Below are positions 25,298 through 37,179 of a stretch of 64,000 bases of DNA, one piece after another. Numbering within the stretch: the stretch's first letter is position 1; each line of letters begins with the position of its first letter. Both the position numbers and the translations under genes were made by a program. A model generated the notes under the pieces. The model made no database searches. It was not told the DNA's origin and was given only the letters and a program-made list of their open reading frames with translations. The DNA comes from Lolium rigidum. Lineage: Eukaryota; Streptophyta; Magnoliopsida; Poales; Poaceae. The stretch lies in the NCBI RefSeq assembly GCF_022539505.1, contig NC_061509.1, forward strand, positions 208,034,254 to 208,098,253, read 5' to 3'.

Positions 25298-26021
25298 CTC
25301 AAGAACCTTACACATAGAAACACTAAGAAGCAATAAGGATATGCAAAGTATGCAAAGGATTGAGCTCCCTAAGACGATGTGATCAAGTTACCCAACCGAA
25401 AGCCCCTCTTGATAGTGCGGCTATCTATCCTATATCCGGTCTCCCATCAACCACCATGAGACCGGTAAAAGGAAAACCTATCAAGGTCATACCTTTGCCT
25501 TGCGCATCCCGCTTGATCTTGATGATAACTCTTCAAGCTCTACACAAGCCGGAATGCCTCACTTGATCATTGTTGCTTTGTGAAGACTCACAAATGCTCC
25601 CCCATACATTATGATGGGAAAGCTCCATTGATGCACGTCTTCACATGTCCATTATCACCAAATGGACGGCAAGCTTCAAGCATGTGATTCACTCAAGATG
25701 CTCATCTTGAACTTGCCCAACTCAACCTTGTATCTTCTCATACTCACATAATATAGAGCATGGCTAATATTGAGTTCCACATAAGAACTCCATCTTCATT
25801 TCTTCTTCTTGATCATATCACATATATATCTTCATACCGATGATCTTGATGCCAATACACAAGATATACCTTTATCTTCATGGCATCCATACTTGAATCC
25901 AACATATAGAGTACAAGTAGTACCTATGGAGTATTCCTTCATATAAACTCAATGAAAACATTAGTCCATAGGGGTTGTCATTAATTATCAAAACCACACA
26001 TAGGGGCAATGTACCCTTACA
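25298..26021 (-). mobile_element. Copia C LTR fragment
   Basis: Homologous to 50946-51420 plus 58021-58367, the solo LTR of family C. On the minus strand it starts TGTAAGGGTAC at 26021. The other end is cut by CACTA 1 at 25294. The bases CTGAT (26022-26026) next to its start are a possible target duplication and belong to the 340-bp repeat unit. It carries only the outer U3 part and no coding sequence. Confidence 0.8.
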
Positions 26022-29000
26022 CTGATCCTTGTTAAAACATGTACCTATGACCTAACCAAGCTCAAATGGAGGCATGTGCTCATCGGGGGACCCCCGCTTG
26101 GATGTAGTTAAAGGGGTAGACCGCGCGGTCAACAGAAGTAGGGTTTCGTCAGAAATCGAGCCTCGGAGGGTGTGAATGGCCCCAAAACTTGTGTGTGTCC
26201 ACATGGCATGCACAAAATATATTTGAGATGGTTTTATATTTAAGGCTACCCCCAGGTGTGTCTGGCTTCTTGAACATGGGGTTCCGACACTTAGGCAGAT
26301 TCTGGAGGTATAGGGGGCAACTCCTTGGGCGGTAAACCGAAGGGGACCTTGAGATCATATGGGCCGATCCTTGTTAAAACATGTACCTATGACCTAACCA
26401 AGCTCAAATGGAGGCATGTGCCCACCGGGGGACACCCGCTGGGATGTAGTCAAAGGGGTAGACCGCGCGGTCAACAAAAGTAGGGCTCGTCGGAAATCGA
26501 GCCTCGGTGGATGTGAACGGCCCCAAAACTTGTGTGTGTCCACATGGCATGCACAAAATTGATTTGAGATGGTTTTATATCCAAGGCTACCCCCAGGTGT
26601 GTCTGGCTTCTCGGACATGGGGTTCCGACACTTAGGCAGATTCTGGATGTATAGGGGGATCTCCCTGGACGGTGAACCGGAGGGGACCTTGAGATCATAT
26701 GGGCTGATCCTTGTTAAAACATATACCTATGACCTAACCAAGCTCAAATGGAGGCATGTGCCCACCGGGGACCCCGCTGGGATGTAGTCAAAGGGGTAGA
26801 CTGTGCGGTCAACAGAAGTAGGGTTTCGTCAGAAATCGAGCCTCCGAGGGTGTGAATGGCCTCAAAACTTGTGTGTGTCCTTATGACATGCACAAAATTG
26901 ATTTGAGATGGTTTTATATCCAAGGCTACCCCCCCCCCCCCAGGTGTGTCCGGCTTCTCGGACATGGGGTTCCGACACTTAGGCAGATTCTGGATGTATA
27001 GGGGGAACTCCCTGGGCGGTGAACCGGAGGGGACCTTCAGATCATATGGGCTGATCCTTGTTAAAACATGTACCTATGACCTAACCAAGCTCAAATGGAG
27101 GCATGTGCTCATCGGGGGACCCCCGCTGGGATGTAGTCAAAGGGGTAGACCGCGGGGTCAATAGAAGTAGGGTTTCGTCAGAAATCGAGCCTCGGAGGGT
27201 GTGAATGGCCCCAAAACTTGTGTGTGTCCACATGGCATGCAAAAAATTGATTTGATATGGTTTTATATCCAAGGCTACCCCCAGGTGTGTCTGGCTTCTT
27301 GGACATGGGGTTCTGACACTTAGGCAGATTCTGGAGGTATAGGTGGCAACTCGCTGGGCGGTGAACCGGAGCGGACCTTTAGATCATATGGGCCGATCCT
27401 TGTTAAAACATGTACCTATGACCTAACCAAGCTCAAATGGAGGCATGTGCCCACCGGGGGACACCCGCTGGGATGTAGTCAAAGGGGTAGACCGCGCGGT
27501 CAACAGAAGTAGGGTTTCGTCGGAAATCGAGCCTCAGTGGGTGTGAATGGCCCAAAACTTGTGTGTGTCCACATGGCATGCAAAAAATTTATTTGAGATG
27601 GTTTTATATCCAAGTCTACCCCCTAGGTGTGTCTGGCTTCTCGGATATGGGGTTCCGACACTTAGGCAAATTCTGGAGGTAAAGGGGGGAACTCCCTGGG
27701 CGGTGAACCGGAGGGGACCTTTAGATCATATGGGCCGATCCTTGTTAAAACATGTACCTATGACCTAACCAAGCTCAAATGGAGGCCTGTGCCCACCGGT
27801 GGACCCCCGCTGGGATGTCGTCAAAGGGGTAGACCGCGCGGTCAACAGAAGTAGGGTTTCGTCAGAAATCGAGCCTCGGAGGGTGTGAATGCCCCCAAAA
27901 CTTGTGTGTGTCCACATGGCATGCACAAAATTGATTTGAGATGGTTTTATATCCAAGGCTACCCCCAGGTGTGTCTGGCTTCTTGGACATGTGGTTCCGA
28001 CACTTAGGCAGATTCTGGATGTATAGGGGGACTCCCTGGGCGGTGAACCGGAGGGGACCTTGAGATCATATGGGCTGATCCTTGTTAAAACATGTACCTA
28101 TGACCTAACCAAGCTCAAATGGAGGCATGTGCCCACCGAGGGACCCCCGCTGGGATGTAGTCAAAGGGGTAGACCATGCGGTCAACAGAAGTAGGGTTTC
28201 GTCACAAATCGAGCCTCGGAGGGTGTGAATGACCCCAAAACTTGTGTGTGTCCACGTGGCATGCACAAAATTGATTTGAGATGGTTTTATATCCAAGGCT
28301 ACCCCCAGGTGTGTATGGCTTCTCGAACATGGGGTTCCGACACTTAGGCAGATTCTGGATGTATAGGGGAACTCCCTGGGCGGTGAACCGGAGGGGACCT
28401 TGAGATCATATGGGCTGATCCTTGTTAAAACATGTACCTATGACCTAACCAAGCTCAAATGGAGGCATGTGCCCACCAGGGACCCCCGCTTGGATGTAGT
28501 CAAAGGGGTAGACCGCGCGGTCAACAGAAGTAGGGTTTCGTCAGAATCGAGCCTCGGAGGGTGTGAATGGCCCCAAAACTAATGTGTTGTCCACATGACA
28601 TGCAAAAAATTGATTTGAGATGGTTTTATATCCAAGGCTAACCCCCCAGGTGTGTCTGGCTTCTCGGACATGGGGTTCCGAACTTGGACAGATTCTGGAT
28701 GTATAGGGGAACTCCCTGGGCGGTGAACCGGAGGGGACCTTGAGATCATATGGGCAGATCCTTGTTAAAACATGTACCTATGACCTAACCAAGCTGAAAT
28801 GGAGACATGTGCCCACCGGGGAACCCCGCTGGGATGTAGTCAAAGGGGTAGACCACGCGGTCAACAGAAGTAGGGTTTCGTCAGCAATCGAGCCTCGAAG
28901 GGTGTGAATGGCCCAAAACTTGTGTGTATCCACATAGCATGCACAAAAAAAGTTTGAACAGGGACAGTTTGGCGCCGGAACTGGAAAGAAAAAGTAAAAC

Positions 29001-29286
29001 TGTGCCGACGGTGTCACCATCGGCATAGCTTGACAGTTCACGACCGTGACGTTACAGTGGAGTTGGCTGCGCCGATGGTGCGGCGGCCGATGGCCATCGT
29101 ACAGTCGTCGGTGTAGACGTGTGCCGACAGTGCTCTGATGTGCCGACGGTGCCTGCGCAGTCCCCGACGCGAAGTGTGCCGACGAAGCTACACCGATGGT
29201 CACCGTCGGCACAGCCTGTGCCGACGGTTATTCACGCTGTGCCGACGGTGCGGGGCGTCTCGGCGTAGTGCGTGTCTCCCGTAGTG
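26022..29286. mobile_element. CACTA transposon end 2 with 340-bp array
   Basis: The right end is CCCGTAGTG at 29278-29286 (reverse complement CACTACGGG), followed by GCT as possible TSD. Region 28975-29260 holds many copies and inversions of GTGCCGACGGT / ACCGTCGGCAC, the subterminal repeats typical of grass CACTA (Caspar-like) elements. The left side is the tandem array, which is interrupted by the Copia C LTR. No transposase is seen. The end lies only 365 bp from the protease stop codon. Confidence 0.75.
26024..28943. repeat. About 340-bp tandem array, about 8.6 units
   Basis: GATCCTTGTTAAAACAT recurs at 26024, 26366, 26706, 27053, 27395, 27737, 28077, 28417 and 28757; spacings are 340-347 bp. 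The 347-bp unit has an expanded C run near 26930. Units are very similar, indicating recent amplification or gene conversion. The 60-75-residue open frames on both strands repeat with the unit and are not genes. Confidence 0.95.
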
Positions 29287-29289
29287 GCT

Positions 29290-29650
29290 GGTGCCGGTGC
29301 GATGCTGCCGCCGGCGCCTGCATCCGGCGAGTATTTTTTTTCTCAAACCTAACGTTAAATTCTCAGTATACACGAACTCTTTTCCAATGTATCATGGCAC
29401 AACTCAAAATATGAAATTGTGCAAAAGGAGACTGTCCACAATATTTCCCTTGTTTTTCTCTTTTCATTCATGTCTTTCGTTCCTACCCAACAAGGCTTTC
29501 ATTTCATGGACATTAATTGTAGCAATACGGAGCATCTACTTAATTTCAGAAATTCGTGTTCCAGATCATCCACCGGCCTCAAGATGGAAGCTAAAATGCT
29601 AACGAAGTAATCCCTCCTACGTACGTGCATGCCGGCTAGTTACGGATCGA
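29290..29650. other. Spacer between CACTA end and protease gene
   Basis: Unique-looking sequence holding the 3' flank of the minus-strand protease gene. I see no further gene in it. Confidence 0.5.
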
Positions 29651-32005
29651 TCAGCCCGCCGTGTGCTGATCCGTACTCGTCGTGTTCTTCTGGTTCTGGA
29701 AGAACTTCTTGGAGGACACGACGATAGGGCTACGCACGACGTGCTTCCCCGAGACCCACTTGAGCTGCCCTTCCGTGATGCGTTTCTTCAGCCGCACGTT
29801 CTTGCTGCTGATGGTCACCGTGAAGGTCTGCACCTCGTTCACCGCGCTGAACCTGAGCCTGCTCGGCGTCACCGTCACCGAGAGCGTCGGCGGAACCTCG
29901 TCGGTCGACGCCGTGTACACCGCCTTGCCGTTCCCGACGTTCGTCACCGCGCGGCTGACGTTCACGGCGTAGGGCTCCTCGTCGAGGACGACGGTGATGG
30001 ACGGGTAGTTGAGGTCCTTCTGTTCGACCACCGGTTGCTGCGCGCACAACATTGGTGGCGCCGGGTGGATGATGGAGTTCATCTCGTGGTCGCTGTACCC
30101 GAGCCTGCACAGGTAGGGGATGTAGTCATGGGCGCTGAGGTTGTACACCAGTCCCGGGTTCATGGCCCTCGTGGGGTTGATGAAACCGGCGCCCAGCGCA
30201 AACATGTTGGCATGATGACCGTCATAGTCCAGTATCGGCATCCGGCGCCGATCCCTTATGTCGGTCGTCGTCATCATGGCCGACTTGATCGCTGCCGGCG
30301 ACCACGTCGGGTGCGCTTTCTTGATCAGCGCGGCGATACCGCTGATGTGCGGCGCGGCCATGGACGTGCCGGACATGATGTCGAACTTGTACGCCAGTTC
30401 GTTGGGTGGCTGGGCGAGTCCCTCGGGCTTGGGGACGGCGGCGATTATGTTCACTCCAGGGCCGGTGATGTCAGGCTTGAGAATCCCCGGGTTCTGCTTG
30501 CTCGGTCCCCGCGACGAGAATGGCGCCGCGATCGGCGACACGCGGTTGCCTAACACCGTCCCCCTGAAGACCAGTCGAGCCGTCGGGTTCTTGGAGGAAT
30601 TCATGTACGCCTGGATCTTCTCCGCTGAATTGTATTCGATTTGCGCTGCTGGGAGGGCATGCGCCTTGGGTGAGATCACGGACCCAGCCCAGTCCTGTGA
30701 AACGATGATCACGGCGGCAGCGCCGGCGTCGTGCAGGATGCTCCCCTTCTGGAGGTTGGTCAGGTTGCCGCCGGTGTAGCAAAGCACAATCTTTCCGCTG
30801 ACTTGCTCGGACGTTAGGACGCTCTTGTCCGAACACGTGCCGTCGGCGGCGGTGTCCCTCACCAACGGCCGCAGTTTGCTCACGTAGGTGCTCGGCTGGT
30901 AGTATGATTCACCTCTGATCTCGATTCCATTGCCAAGCTTAACATCGGCAACGGCCCTCCGGTCGGTTGTGGCCGCGCCCACGGTGAGCAGCCACGGCGC
31001 CTCGTTGGCAACCGTCGCTACGTCCGGGCCGTTGTTCCCAGCAGCCGTGCACACAAAGATGCCTCTCATGATGGCGCTGTATCCCCCGAGCGCAATGGGG
31101 TCGGCGGCGAAGTCTCCGGCATTGTCGTCGCCGATGGATATCGAGAGCATGTCGACGCCGTCCTCCATGGCGTCGTCGATCGCCGCGAGTATGTCGTCGC
31201 GGTCGCAGCCCTTGCCCACGAAGCACACCTGGTAAAACGCCAGGTGCGCGCGGGGCGCCATGCCGGCCGCCGTGCCCATGCCACTGCCCATTGCGTTAGC
31301 TCCCGGCACGAACGCGCCGGCCGCAGTGCTCGACGTGTGCGTCCCGTGTTCGCTCTCGTCGATGGGAAGCACCGGATCGTCGCCCCCTTTCCAGTTCCAC
31401 CTCGCCGACTCGAAGAAGGACCGCGCGCCGATGAGCTTGTTGTTGCACGCCGAGCTGTTGAAGTCGCACCGGCCCTTCCACTTGGCCGGCGGCGGCGGCA
31501 TGCCCGTGCCGTCGAACGACGGGTGCCCGGGGGTGATGCCGCCGTCCAGGACGCCGATGATGATCCCCTCGCCCATGTTGCTCCTGTTCCACACGCCGCT
31601 GTGGAAGATGGGGCCGGTGAGCCCGAGCATCCGTGGCGTGTGCGTGGTCATGAGCTGGTAGGTCTTCTCGGGCACCGCCTTGACGAACCAGTCCGCCTGC
31701 GCCATCTTGCCGAGCTCGTCCGTGGTCAAGCGCGCGGAGAAGCCATTGACGACGTTGCGGTACGAGTAGATGAGCCGCGGCGCGTTGGCCGGGTCCGCTT
31801 CCAGCTCCTCCTTGGCCTGATCGCACACCGACGCCAGCAGCGACGCGTGCCAGCTCGACACGTCCTTGTACACACGCCGGTCGTACTCGTACGGCTGCCG
31901 CACGATGATGAGGTAGTTCTTGTGCACGCCGTGGTCGTGGTGGCCAACGACGGCGGCCAGCAGCCAGGACGCGTGGAAGAAGAAGACGACGGCTAACCGC
32001 TCCAT
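29651..32005 (-). CDS. Subtilisin-like serine protease (plant SBT, S8A)
   Basis: Intact, intronless, 784 residues, the usual length for plant subtilases. Residues 1-20 form a hydrophobic signal peptide, so the product is secreted. About 30-122 is the I9 propeptide, removed on maturation. The peptidase domain (about 146-587) has the full catalytic set: Asp154 (V-L-D-G-G-I), His220 (E-H-G-T-H-T), Asn324 (A-A-G-N-N-G-P) and Ser548 (G-T-S-M-A-A-P-H). A PA-like insert lies at about 365-475 and a fibronectin-III-like C-terminal domain at about 665-765, with D-L-N-Y-P-S-I and V-T-N-V-G. The Asp motif is D-G-G rather than the common D-T-G/D-S-G. Family roles are cleavage of cell-wall or peptide-hormone precursors; the substrate is unknown. 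High GC fits a grass single-exon gene. A CACTA end sits 365 bp past the stop. No clear TATA box was found close upstream. Confidence 0.95.
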   Translation of the reverse strand: MERLAVVFFFHASWLLAAVVGHHDHGVHKNYLIIVRQPYEYDRRVYKDVSSWHASLLASVCDQAKEELEADPANAPRLIYSYRNVVNGFSARLTTDELGKMAQADWFVKAVPEKTYQLMTTHTPRMLGLTGPIFHSGVWNRSNMGEGIIIGVLDGGITPGHPSFDGTGMPPPPAKWKGRCDFNSSACNNKLIGARSFFESARWNWKGGDDPVLPIDESEHGTHTSSTAAGAFVPGANAMGSGMGTAAGMAPRAHLAFYQVCFVGKGCDRDDILAAIDDAMEDGVDMLSISIGDDNAGDFAADPIALGGYSAIMRGIFVCTAAGNNGPDVATVANEAPWLLTVGAATTDRRAVADVKLGNGIEIRGESYYQPSTYVSKLRPLVRDTAADGTCSDKSVLTSEQVSGKIVLCYTGGNLTNLQKGSILHDAGAAAVIIVSQDWAGSVISPKAHALPAAQIEYNSAEKIQAYMNSSKNPTARLVFRGTVLGNRVSPIAAPFSSRGPSKQNPGILKPDITGPGVNIIAAVPKPEGLAQPPNELAYKFDIMSGTSMAAPHISGIAALIKKAHPTWSPAAIKSAMMTTTDIRDRRRMPILDYDGHHANMFALGAGFINPTRAMNPGLVYNLSAHDYIPYLCRLGYSDHEMNSIIHPAPPMLCAQQPVVEQKDLNYPSITVVLDEEPYAVNVSRAVTNVGNGKAVYTASTDEVPPTLSVTVTPSRLRFSAVNEVQTFTVTISSKNVRLKKRITEGQLKWVSGKHVVRSPIVVSSKKFFQNQKNTTSTDQHTAG

Positions 32006-32273
32006 TGGAGACGAACTACGTACAGAGGTAGGCCAAGGAGTCCAAGAGAGAAACTTTCAATCGAGGGATTGCTTCGTGTCCTAAACTTGTGCGTGAACGG
32101 CGCGCGCGGGGTACGCCTAATATTAGCAACGGTAAGCGAGGTTTGTTGGGGCGGCTTGTTTTGCGCCACGAGTTCCATTGGCATATGCTTCATTTGAGCT
32201 TCGCATGTGGAGGAAACGGAAGAGAGGACTCCGCACCAGGCCCCACCTAGTCAAACATGGAAATGGAAGTGCT

Positions 32274-32957
32274 GGCATAAATTCACTTCCTGCGAGCCAA
32301 ATTATGATTCCTACTAGCTACGGAGATTTTAGTGGATCACGCGGCCGCCAGCAAGCTATATATTCCAGTGTTAGCATTCATATGGTGTGGTCACGTACTT
32401 TACCTTTTGTGTGTATGAACATTTATGATCGATCCATGGTGCTCAATTTCATTATATCTCCAACTGCCACATGGCGGAGAACCGATGGGGTTTGGCGTAA
32501 TATATTGAATGTTGTATTATTGAGCCTCTCGGACGAGTATGTATATAGGTAAAAGACAAGAAACGAATCATATCTCTACCCATTTCTTACTAACCGTAGT
32601 ATACTCTAACATCCCCGGAGTTGTATGTAGCAGTAGCATCGTTAACAACAACAACGTTGCAGATGGTCTAATGGGAGTAAAAGAACCTAAAGTAAACTAC
32701 TGAGCTGAGATCCCCGAATAGTAAGGTGATAGCATTTTGTGCCGATATTGAGATAGCCCGGAGGGTTAGGCACATCATAAATTCACTTCCCACAAAGAAA
32801 ATTAATTATGATTCCTATTAACTACGGAGGTTCTAGTGGCTGACCCACCAGCAAGCCATTCATGTGTTCTGCCATTCATTTTACCTGTTGTGTGTATGAA
32901 AATTTTATGATCTATCCATAACGCTCAAGCATTCTCCAATTGTGACATGGCATTCCT
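32274..32957. repeat. Diverged direct duplication upstream of the protease
   Basis: Segment 32274-32476 is repeated in diverged form at 32769-32957. Shared blocks include CATAAATTCACTTCC, ATTATGATTCCTA, CTACGGAG, CCAGCAAGC and TTGTGTGTATGAA in the same order. The offset is about 495 bp. Between the copies no gene is seen. Confidence 0.75.
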
Positions 32958-32994
32958 TCCAGAAGGTTTATAATTTTTAGGGTTTCTCTATGTT

Positions 32995-33190
32995 TCGGTC
33001 GATTAAGATTTTCTTAAGTCTTAGTCATCTGTGAAATGTGTAATCAGATTTTTTACAAATCCAACTCATTCCAGCTGCATTAAGTGCAAAGAGAAGTACA
33101 CCTATTTCTAGTTGCACCTTTTTAAATTGTGTTGCTTTTCTTATGTGACTGAGATTTAAAAATAAGTCTCACTCGAGTAAGACCCAACAA
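32995..33190. repeat. Possible MITE
   Basis: A short AT-rich segment bounded by GTCGATTAAGA on the left and CTCGAGTAAGACC on the right, with inner stretches related to CTTAAGTCTTAGTC and ACTGAGATTT. It looks like a degenerate miniature element. Terminal repeats are imperfect and no clean TSD was found. Confidence 0.25.
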
Positions 33191-34639
33191 TGACAAATCC
33201 TTTATTTTCGATTTGGTGGTGTTACTGCCTTGCCTCTAGGCATCTTCTTGACGTCTTTCTCATCTATGTATTTTATCTATTTGTGACACCGATGCGATAT
33301 GCGCTAGAGTGTTTCCATCATTGAATTAGGACGAAAACTATTGATTAGTAGAGATGACTCTACGATCCAACTAAAATGTGCGACAACATTCCATCTAGCT
33401 ATTACCAAACGAGCACTGAGGAGTTATTGACAGTATCACCGCATGGTTATGTTTGTTTGATTTAGCTTCACATTGGTTGCGGAGGGGGGCATAGCACACT
33501 TTGCATTTGCAAGGGCGATGGTGTCCTGCCTTACCACTTACCATAATACTTTTTTTCAGGAGAGGGCTCACAGCTTCTTATGTTGATATCTATATTTACA
33601 TAAAAGAGACGCTAACTTTTGTGAGTGGAGAAAGGTCCGCCGCTAGGAGGCTTGGGGTGAGAGGTATGAATCGTTATCCCCGTCTATAAATACATCTTGA
33701 AAGCCCATGGCTAGGGTTTATTGCTTCTTTGGAAAACCCATGGTGTTCTATAAACACTCCCCATAGCCTGGCACCCATGGTTTTTTCCTCTCTTTATTGG
33801 ATAGCTTTTCTCACGTTAAAATCTTGTGTTTTTTGCATGTGATTTGTTTGTTCTTCGTTGTTTTTATCGTCGTGTTTATAACACAACCTCTGATGAGATT
33901 GCGTTGTCCTGTTCTTGGTTCAATATGGTATCAAATGGTAGGTAGATAACCGGTGAAAAAACTACCGAAAAGCCACAAAATCGGTGGAAATTCGGTACAA
34001 ATTTGGATAAATCTTCAAAAAATGCAAATTAGATGTGGGGGGTTGAGAGAAGATATGAGAGGTCTAGAAAAACATAAAGAAATTATCTGGAGGCTGATAG
34101 TGGCATTTTTGCATGCTTCTCTCCCGCTAACAATTTTTTTAGTTATTGTGGTTCAAAAGAACACTGGAAGACTAGGAAATATAGAAGAATATGGAAACCA
34201 GCAAGAAAAAATTCTAGAAGGTAGACGTAGCCCATGGTATACTTCTCATTTCTAGCTCTTTTTGCCCTAGCCCTTTCCTCCCATAGGAATCTATCTCTCC
34301 ACTCTACAGCGGCGCAACCTGGTTCCTCCGATGTCCAAGAATATCCTACCTTAGAAGCAAATCAAGTCAAACGTGAAGAAGTCCAAGATTAAAAAAGATA
34401 CTTAGGGCATACATGAACAATTCCAAAATAAAGGAAGATCATGAAGACTCCAAAAATAAGACATGTAAGAAGTGACCCTTTCTCACTTGGCTAGGGGAGT
34501 GGATGTACATCTGATGGCAACGAAACTATGTGTGTATATCAAGTGTTGGTACTCTAAGTGTAGAGTTATGTAGCAAGGGGTGATTTTCCCCAAAGGCCAT
34601 GATTTATATCTAACTCCGGGGGGGGGGCTATATTTTGTT
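33191..34639. other. Gene-free stretch, possible relic of LTR element
   Basis: No convincing gene. A TATA-like CTATAAATAC at 33684-33693 is followed by a leader and, at 33929, TGGTATCAAATGG, which resembles a decayed tRNA-Met primer site. This could be a relic LTR, but no LTR edges can be defined. Confidence 0.3.
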
Positions 34640-37179
34640 AGAAGTATAATACATAGGGTTGGTATTATAAAAAATTATTTGGAGCATCGGAACCAAAAAA
34701 ATTAGCATGAATGAAGATCAAATTAATGATATTCCTCGGAAGAAAAAGACATTTTGATTACTGAATTCTCAGAGAAGGAAGTATTAGAAGCGATCATGCA
34801 CATGGAACGGAATAAAGCACCCATGCATGATAGCTTGCCCGCGGAGTTTTACAAGACGTTTTGGGATGTCATAAAAGGGGATCTCATGGCGATGTTTGCT
34901 CAATTGTAGCATGGGGACTTACCTCTTTATAAATTGAACTTTGGGGTGATCACGTTATTACCAAAAAAAGAGGATGCTAGTAGAATTGAGCAATTGCGCC
35001 AATTTGTCTTTTAAATGTGAGTTTTAATTTTTTTTACTAAGGTTGGAACTAATATAGCTACAAAGATTGCACAAAAGGTTGTGTGACCTACTCAGTCGGC
35101 TTTCATTCTAGGTAGGAATATTTTAAAAGGTGTGGTGTTTCTTCATGAGACTATCCATGAACTTCATAGGAAGAAAATGGATGGAGTTCTTTTTAAAATC
35201 GACTTTGAAAAGGCTTACGAAAAAGTTAAATGGTCCCTTTAACACAAGCCTTGCAGATGAAAGGCTTCCAACCTTTGTGGTGTGACTGGGTTGCAAGGTT
35301 TGTACATGGTGGTAGTGTCGGTATCCGTGTGAATGATGATATAGGTCATTATGTTCAGACTTTAATAGGTCTTAGACATGGTGATCCGCTAACTCCCCTT
35401 CTTTTCAATATTGTAGAGGATATGTTGGCAATCCTTATTGCAAGGGCAAAAGAGGATGGTCAAGTTGGTGGATTGATACCCCATCTAGTAGACGGAGGGG
35501 TATCAATTCTTCAATATGCCAATGATACTATCTTGTTCTTGGAAAATGATATTGCAAAAACAGTGAATATGAAACTTATTATTTGTTTGTTTGAACAACT
35601 CTAGGGACTTAAAATCAATTTTCACAAGAGTGAGATATATTGTTTTGGGAAAGCAAAAGAGAAACATAATGATTACATACATATTTTCGGTTGTGAAATT
35701 GGGGCTATGCCGTTTAAATATTTAGGTATTCCTATTCACTATAGGAGGTTGTTGAACAAGGAATGGAAACCAGTAGAAGACCGATTTGAACGCAAGTTAA
35801 GCTGCTGGGCAGGAAAGTTGCTCTCATATGGGGATCGACTAGTACTTATTAATCCCATTCTTAGTATTTTGCCAATGTTCCTTTTATCCTTTTTTTGATA
35901 CCCAATGGGGTAAGGAAAATGTTAGACTTTTATAGATCTTGTTTTTTTAGCAAAGTGATCAAACAAAAAGGAAATATCGGCTAACTAAATGGAACACTAT
36001 TTGTCGGCCAAAAGACCAAGGGACTTTGGAAATTGAAGTTTTAGATATTAAGAATAAGTGTTTGATTAGCAAGTGGCTATATAAAATGCTTAATGAGGAT
36101 GGAGTGTGGAAAGACTTGCTACATAACAAGTACCTCAATAATAAGACAATTTCTCAAGTCAAGGTTAATTCTAATGATTCACCCTTTTGGAAGGGTTTAA
36201 TGAGTGTCAAAAATGATTTTTTTCCAACGAGGTTCGTTCGTCATTGGTGATGGACTGAAGACTCGGTTTTGGGAAGACCCTTGGCTCGGTATACAATCTT
36301 TAGCAGATCAATATCCTTCTTTGTTCAACATTGCAAGAAATAAAAATGCAATTGTAGCTGATGTTATGAGTTTGATGCCACTGAACATTAGCTTCAGGCG
36401 GACATTATCTGATGACAAATGGAGGGCGTGGGTTCACCTCTTGCAACGCCTAATGTAGGTGCAATTATCGGAGGAGCCGGATAGATTTGTATGGCATCTC
36501 ACAACAAATGAAATTTTTTCGGTCAAATCATTATATGTTGATCTGATGAATGACCATACTATTTTTTTAAAGAAATATATATGGCGTTTCAAGGTTCTGC
36601 TAAAGATTCGGATATTTATGTGCTTCCTAAATAAAAAAATTACTCACAAAGGATAATTTAGCCAAAAGGAATTGGACATGACCGAAGAAATGTGTTTTCT
36701 ATAGTGCTGATGAATCCATTGAGCATCTTTTTATTAAGTGTCCCTTTGCAAAGTTAATATGGAGAATTGTTCATTTTACATTTAGTATTTCTCTGTCATC
36801 TAATATCAAGAACATGTTTGGGAGTTGGCTTAATGGAATTGATAAAAGAACGAAAGCTCGAATCTGCGTAGGAGTTTGTGCTTTGTTATGGACAATTTGG
36901 AATTGCCGTAATGATATTGTTTTTAACAGAGCGGAAGGTGTGTTCTGTTTTTGCAGGTTATACACAAGCCTACTTACTGGATCCACATGTGGTCATACCT
37001 CCAGTTGGAGGAGCAGCGTACACATATGGAGTCTGGATGCACTCGATTGATGGCGGTCGTTCGGGCTATCTTCAGCCAGAGTAGTTGGTAGCGTGCTGAT
37101 CGGACGCAATATGCATAGGCGTATTATGTATTCCCCTTCTATTACTATTTTCCGGTGGCTTATCTTTGTGAATACCTTG
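34640..37179 (+). pseudogene. L1-type LINE, RT and C-terminal remnant
   Basis: Broken frames carry a plant L1-like RT: K-A-P-M...P-A-E-F-Y-K, then F-K-I-D-F-E-K-A-Y, then G-L-R-H-G-D-P-L-T-P-L-L-F, then Q-Y-A-N-D-T where the catalytic Y-A-D-D should be (second Asp block mutated to Asn). Next come F-K-Y-L-G-I-P and, after about 36020, the zinc-finger-like zf-RVT region (I-E-H-L-F-I-K-C-P-F). At 36800-37130 is the usual C-terminal W-N-C-R-N-D region. Several stops and frameshifts are present and the endonuclease part is not recognisable, so it is 5' truncated or decayed. The 3' end is cut by the Copia B LTR at 37180; no poly-A tail remains. Confidence 0.85.

Noticed and set aside
20906..25323. 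Many minus-strand 60-230-codon open frames
   Set aside because: They repeat with the 136-bp tandem unit and carry the same recurring residues; artefacts of a repeat array, not genes.
20872..28943. CRISPR array
   Set aside because: Regular repeats are present, but the units are long and contiguous without unique spacers, and the DNA is plant nuclear.
26149..29212. Small open frames on both strands repeating every 340 bp
   Set aside because: Same explanation: translation of a tandem repeat unit.
29663..31996. Long plus-strand ORFs (up to 296 codons) opposite the protease
   Set aside because: GC-rich antisense shadows of the subtilase; low complexity, no domain.
33953..34255. 100-codon ORF upstream of the LINE
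   Set aside because: Lys-rich, no motif, does not match LINE ORF1 or endonuclease blocks.
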